A DNA stretch of 64,000 bases from Acidobacteriota bacterium (GTDB lineage: Bacteria > Acidobacteriota > Blastocatellia > Pyrinomonadales > Pyrinomonadaceae), in assembly GCA_025463135.1 (NCBI GenBank), contig JAOAPY010000015.1, positions 186,001 through 250,000 of the forward strand, given 5' to 3'. The position numbers and the translations under genes were made by a program. Every line of letters starts with the position of its first letter. The stretch's first letter is position 1. Below the pieces are notes generated by a model. The model had not been told where the DNA came from, did no database searches, and saw only the letters and a list, made by a program, of their open reading frames with translations. Shown here in pieces: positions 61,055 through 64,000 of the stretch.

Positions 61055-61798
61055 TCATCTCTGGCTAAAGAGCGGCAAGACTTCGCCCGCCTTGCCTGTC
61101 AATACTTCATCGCACAAATCCGAGAATGGCGTTTCTTCCGGATTGATTTCACACACGTACGCGCCGGCCGCTTTGGCAATTTCTGGGAGGCTGGCCGCGG
61201 GATAGACCTGGGCTGAAGTGCCGACGGCAAAGCATAATTCGCACTTCTCTGCCTGTTTCGCGGCTCGCTCAAAAACTCCGGGAGGGAGCACTTCTCCAAA
61301 CAGCACCACGTCGGGACGCAATGCATCGCCGCACGCTTTGCACTCCTGTGCGCGTCGCTGGTTGGAAAAGATTTCGAAGCGTGAGTGACACGTAATGCAG
61401 CGAGCACGCCAGACACTTCCGTGCAGCTCAACCACGTCGCGTGATCCCGCTTTTTGATGCAAGCCGTCTACGTTCTGCGTAACCAAAGTGAAATCACCAA
61501 AGCATTGCTCCCATTCTGCGAAAGCCCGGTGCGCGGCGTTCGGCTTCAGGTTTTCTAAAAACTCACGCTTCTGATCGAACCATTCCCAAACCGCCGGCAG
61601 GTTGCTTTGGAGCATGCGCGCGGACGAGATCACATCGAGCGGCATCCCTTTCCACACGTCGGAGTTGCCGCCGCCACGGAAAGTGGGTACGCCCGACTCG
61701 GCTAATACTCCCGCGCCCGTTAGCACCAGCACCCGTGTCGCGCGCGCAAATCGACGTCGTAGTTCTTCTGAAATCACTGATCTTTTCGTCGTTTGCAT
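61055..61798 (-). CDS. NAD-dependent protein deacylase (sirtuin, CobB-type)
   Basis: The ATG at 61798 (MQTTKRS) is preferred to one at 61846; about 247 residues. LTGAGVLAESGVPTFRG, LVTQNVDGLHQKAG and the catalytic His in VELHGSVW mark a class III/II bacterial sirtuin; four Cys (CITC and CKAC) form the zinc site. The usual GAGISAESGIP reads GAGVLAESGVP. It deacylates lysines using NAD. Confidence 0.94.
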   Translation of the reverse strand: MQTTKRSVISEELRRRFARATRVLVLTGAGVLAESGVPTFRGGGNSDVWKGMPLDVISSARMLQSNLPAVWEWFDQKREFLENLKPNAAHRAFAEWEQCFGDFTLVTQNVDGLHQKAGSRDVVELHGSVWRARCITCHSRFEIFSNQRRAQECKACGDALRPDVVLFGEVLPPGVFERAAKQAEKCELCFAVGTSAQVYPAASLPEIAKAAGAYVCEINPEETPFSDLCDEVLTGKAGEVLPLFSQR

Positions 61799-61938
61799 CA
61801 AGGTCGGGATGGTAGCAGAGCGGAGTGCAAAGCTGTCAAGCAACACCGATTGAGCGTTAGCACAGCCTTACTCGCTAAGCTATACTCTGACCTTTTGCGA
61901 TTGATCAAATAGTTCGAAGAGAAAGACAACAACCAACA

Positions 61939-63996
61939 GTGACCCTATTAGAGCTCCAGAACCAACTGAAACTTCAGATCCGCGGCGCCGCACTGGCGCG
62001 CTGGGGCGTTGAACTGGAAGGTATTAACGCCGAAACGCCTCCGCGTCCTGACCTGGGTGATGTCGCCTTTCCGGTTGCGTTCGAATTGGCCCGGTTGATC
62101 AAACAGGGAACGGGGATCAAGGTGGCTCCGCGAGCGATCGCTGAAGAGCTGAAACCCGCGCTTGAAGCCCCTGCAGAAGTGTCCCGCGTTGAGATTGCAG
62201 GCGCGGGATATATCAACGTGTTTTTCGATCGCGCTAAATTGCTGGCCGACTTTTCCGTCAGCACTTTAGCGCCGGCTGAGACGATAACGGATGAGTCTCG
62301 ACCAAAGATGATGGTCGAACATACAAGCATTAACCCCAACAAAGCTGCGCACATTGGTCACGTACGTAACGCCGTGCTCGGCGACACTTTTGTGCGGATC
62401 CTGCGGGCCGCCGGTCAACGCGTTGAGGTGCAGAACTATATTGACAACACCGGGGTTCAGGTTGCCGACGTGGTAGTCGGATTCATGGATATCGAAGGTA
62501 TGAATCTCGATCAAATCAAGGCGATGGACCAATCGCTGACCGGCGAGCAATCGTTTGATTACTACTGCTGGGACCTTTACACGCGGGTTGGGCTGTTCTA
62601 TCGCGATGATAATCCCACCGCGGATCCAAATCCCGAAAAGCTAAAGCTGCGCACGGAGGTTTTGCATGCGCTGGAAGCCGGCCATAACCCCACTGCGGAA
62701 CTGGCGGATTACGTAGCCACCAGGAATGTCGAGTGCATTCTGGACACAATGGACCGCCTGGATATTCGATACGATTTGCTCGCGCGCGAGTCGGACATTC
62801 TCGGTTTGCATTTTTGGGATCGCGCTTTTGAATTGATGAAGCAGGCCGGCGTCATTCGCCTTGAAAGCGAGGGACGCAGTAAGGGTTGCTGGGTGATGCC
62901 CTTTGAATCGCATACCGGTACGGAAGAACATGAGGCCGACAAAGTGATCGTGCGCTCGAACGGTACGGTGACCTATACGGGCAAAGACATTGCGTATCAA
63001 CTTTGGAAGCTCGGTCACCTCGGGCTTGATTTCAATTACCGACCGTTTCGGACTTACGCCAACGGCCAGATTGCGTGGACCACCAGCACTGTGCCTAATT
63101 CTGACGTGCTTCCTGAAGTGCCGCGTCCCAGCTTTGGCGGCGGCGTGACTGTCTATAACGTCATCGACTCGCGACAGTCGTATCCGCAGGAGATTGTTGC
63201 ACGCGGAGTCGCTGCGCTGGTGCCGGAACTTGGCAAGAGTGCCAGCGTGCATTTTGGCTACGAGATGGTGGCCCTGTCGGTGGCTGCCTGCGACGATCTA
63301 GGAATTGACTTGAGCGACGATGATCGAGCGCGGCCATTTATTGAAATGAGCGGACGGAAAGGTCTTGGCGTGAAGGCCGACGACTTGATTGATCGTCTGG
63401 AAGTAGATGCCCGGCGCGAAGTGGGATCACGTCATCCCGAATTGTCGCCAGAAGAGTGGCAGGCGACGGCGCATGAGATTGCGGTGGGCGCGTTGCGGTA
63501 TTTCTTGCTCAAGTTTACCCGGAGCACTGTGATTATTTTTGATTTCAAGGAGGCCTTGTCCTTCGAAGGCGAGACAGGGCCCTACTGTCAATACGCTGCA
63601 GTGCGAGCAAATTCAATCTTCCGCAAACTGGATTCCCAGGCTCCGGCCGCGGCCTGGGACCTGATACGAAATGCCGGCAGCGATGAAGCAATCAGAACCA
63701 AAGTCGCCGACGCCCTGCAAGGGGAAACGGGCACGGAGATTTGGTCTCTGGTAATGCTGGCCGAGAAGTTTGACGAAGTCATCGCTCAGGCGGCGGCTTC
63801 CGCCGAGCCGGCGAACGTTGCTAAATACACTTTTAATCTGGCCCGCGCCTTTAATCTGTTTTACCACCGTCACCGGATCATCGCGGAAGGAGACGCAACG
63901 AAAAAAGCGGTGTTGGTTGCGACTGCGGACATCGCGCGCCGACAATTGACCGCGGCGCTGCTTACCCTTGGTATCAATGTTCCCGAGCGAATGTGA
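61939..63996 (+). CDS. argS: Arginyl-tRNA synthetase
   Basis: 685 residues from a GTG at 61939. The N-terminal additional domain has the PPRPDLGDVAFP pattern, the HIGH motif is HIGHVRNA (138-141), and the KMSKS-equivalent region is MSGRKGLGVKADDLID. A C-terminal anticodon-binding domain (KYTFNLARAFNLFYH) completes it. Longer than the typical 550-590 residues, with additional sequence in the catalytic half. It is the only plus-strand gene in this part of the window. Confidence 0.94.
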   Translation: MTLLELQNQLKLQIRGAALARWGVELEGINAETPPRPDLGDVAFPVAFELARLIKQGTGIKVAPRAIAEELKPALEAPAEVSRVEIAGAGYINVFFDRAKLLADFSVSTLAPAETITDESRPKMMVEHTSINPNKAAHIGHVRNAVLGDTFVRILRAAGQRVEVQNYIDNTGVQVADVVVGFMDIEGMNLDQIKAMDQSLTGEQSFDYYCWDLYTRVGLFYRDDNPTADPNPEKLKLRTEVLHALEAGHNPTAELADYVATRNVECILDTMDRLDIRYDLLARESDILGLHFWDRAFELMKQAGVIRLESEGRSKGCWVMPFESHTGTEEHEADKVIVRSNGTVTYTGKDIAYQLWKLGHLGLDFNYRPFRTYANGQIAWTTSTVPNSDVLPEVPRPSFGGGVTVYNVIDSRQSYPQEIVARGVAALVPELGKSASVHFGYEMVALSVAACDDLGIDLSDDDRARPFIEMSGRKGLGVKADDLIDRLEVDARREVGSRHPELSPEEWQATAHEIAVGALRYFLLKFTRSTVIIFDFKEALSFEGETGPYCQYAAVRANSIFRKLDSQAPAAAWDLIRNAGSDEAIRTKVADALQGETGTEIWSLVMLAEKFDEVIAQAAASAEPANVAKYTFNLARAFNLFYHRHRIIAEGDATKKAVLVATADIARRQLTAALLTLGINVPERM

Positions 63997-64000
63997 GCGC

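Overview
This window looks like a chromosomal segment from an Acidobacteriota bacterium, most likely class Blastocatellia. The assignment is inferred from gene content: a VWFA-related acidobacterial-type secreted protein, Gly-zipper and clan AA proteins, an aa3-type oxidase cluster joined to a multiheme bc complex, and many short palindromic repeats. No rRNA, tRNA, CRISPR array, phage or insertion sequence was recognised. All calls come from reading the sequence and recalled family motifs; no database search was possible.

Layout. (1) 1-236: the end of a 4Fe-4S ferredoxin-like gene. (2) 226-16716, minus strand: one long respiratory cluster, read from high to low coordinates. It runs Rieske protein, split cytochrome b (petB, petD), a 1163-residue octaheme cytochrome c, a cupredoxin-like lipoprotein, heme A synthase, heme O synthase, cytochrome c oxidase subunits II, I, III, III, IV, IV, then small assembly or accessory proteins (MCR-motif peptide, zinc ribbon, DUF420/CtaM, HEAT-biotinyl fusion). 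Quinol oxidation, electron transfer to oxygen and heme A supply are encoded together. (3) 17126-23393, minus strand: a magnesium/cobalt chelatase set with a fused ChlI-ChlD ATPase and a BchH-type large subunit split into two genes whose order is swapped (the C-terminal half is encoded first). Palindromic repeats lie in frame inside it. (4) 24010-26744, plus: a di-heme oxidoreductase, a lipoprotein and a rhodanese. (5) 26906-35214, plus: a complete cytochrome c maturation (System I) operon ccmABCDEFGHI, interrupted between ccmE and ccmF by a DUF4160-DUF2442 pair. It presumably serves the many c-type hemes of the neighbouring cytochromes.

(6) 35296-39792, minus: secreted proteins, a two-motif aspartic protease, a Gly-zipper protein and a CtpA-like S41 protein that has lost its catalytic Ser and Lys. 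(7) 39938-45113, plus: ruvX, mltG and several exported proteins of unknown function. (8) 45361-61798, minus: housekeeping genes in short operons, including ddl, arginase, AIM24-like, LOG-like, methyltransferase, asnS, an AmgK/MurU-like peptidoglycan recycling pair, polyprenyl synthase, yajQ, tatD, metG, folE, larC and a sirtuin. (9) 61939-63996, plus: argS.

A striking feature of the whole window is a set of short inverted-repeat elements (several unrelated families, about 50-140 bp). They sit mostly between genes, but in bchH, chlID and the murU-like gene they, or similar repeats, have become protein-coding.
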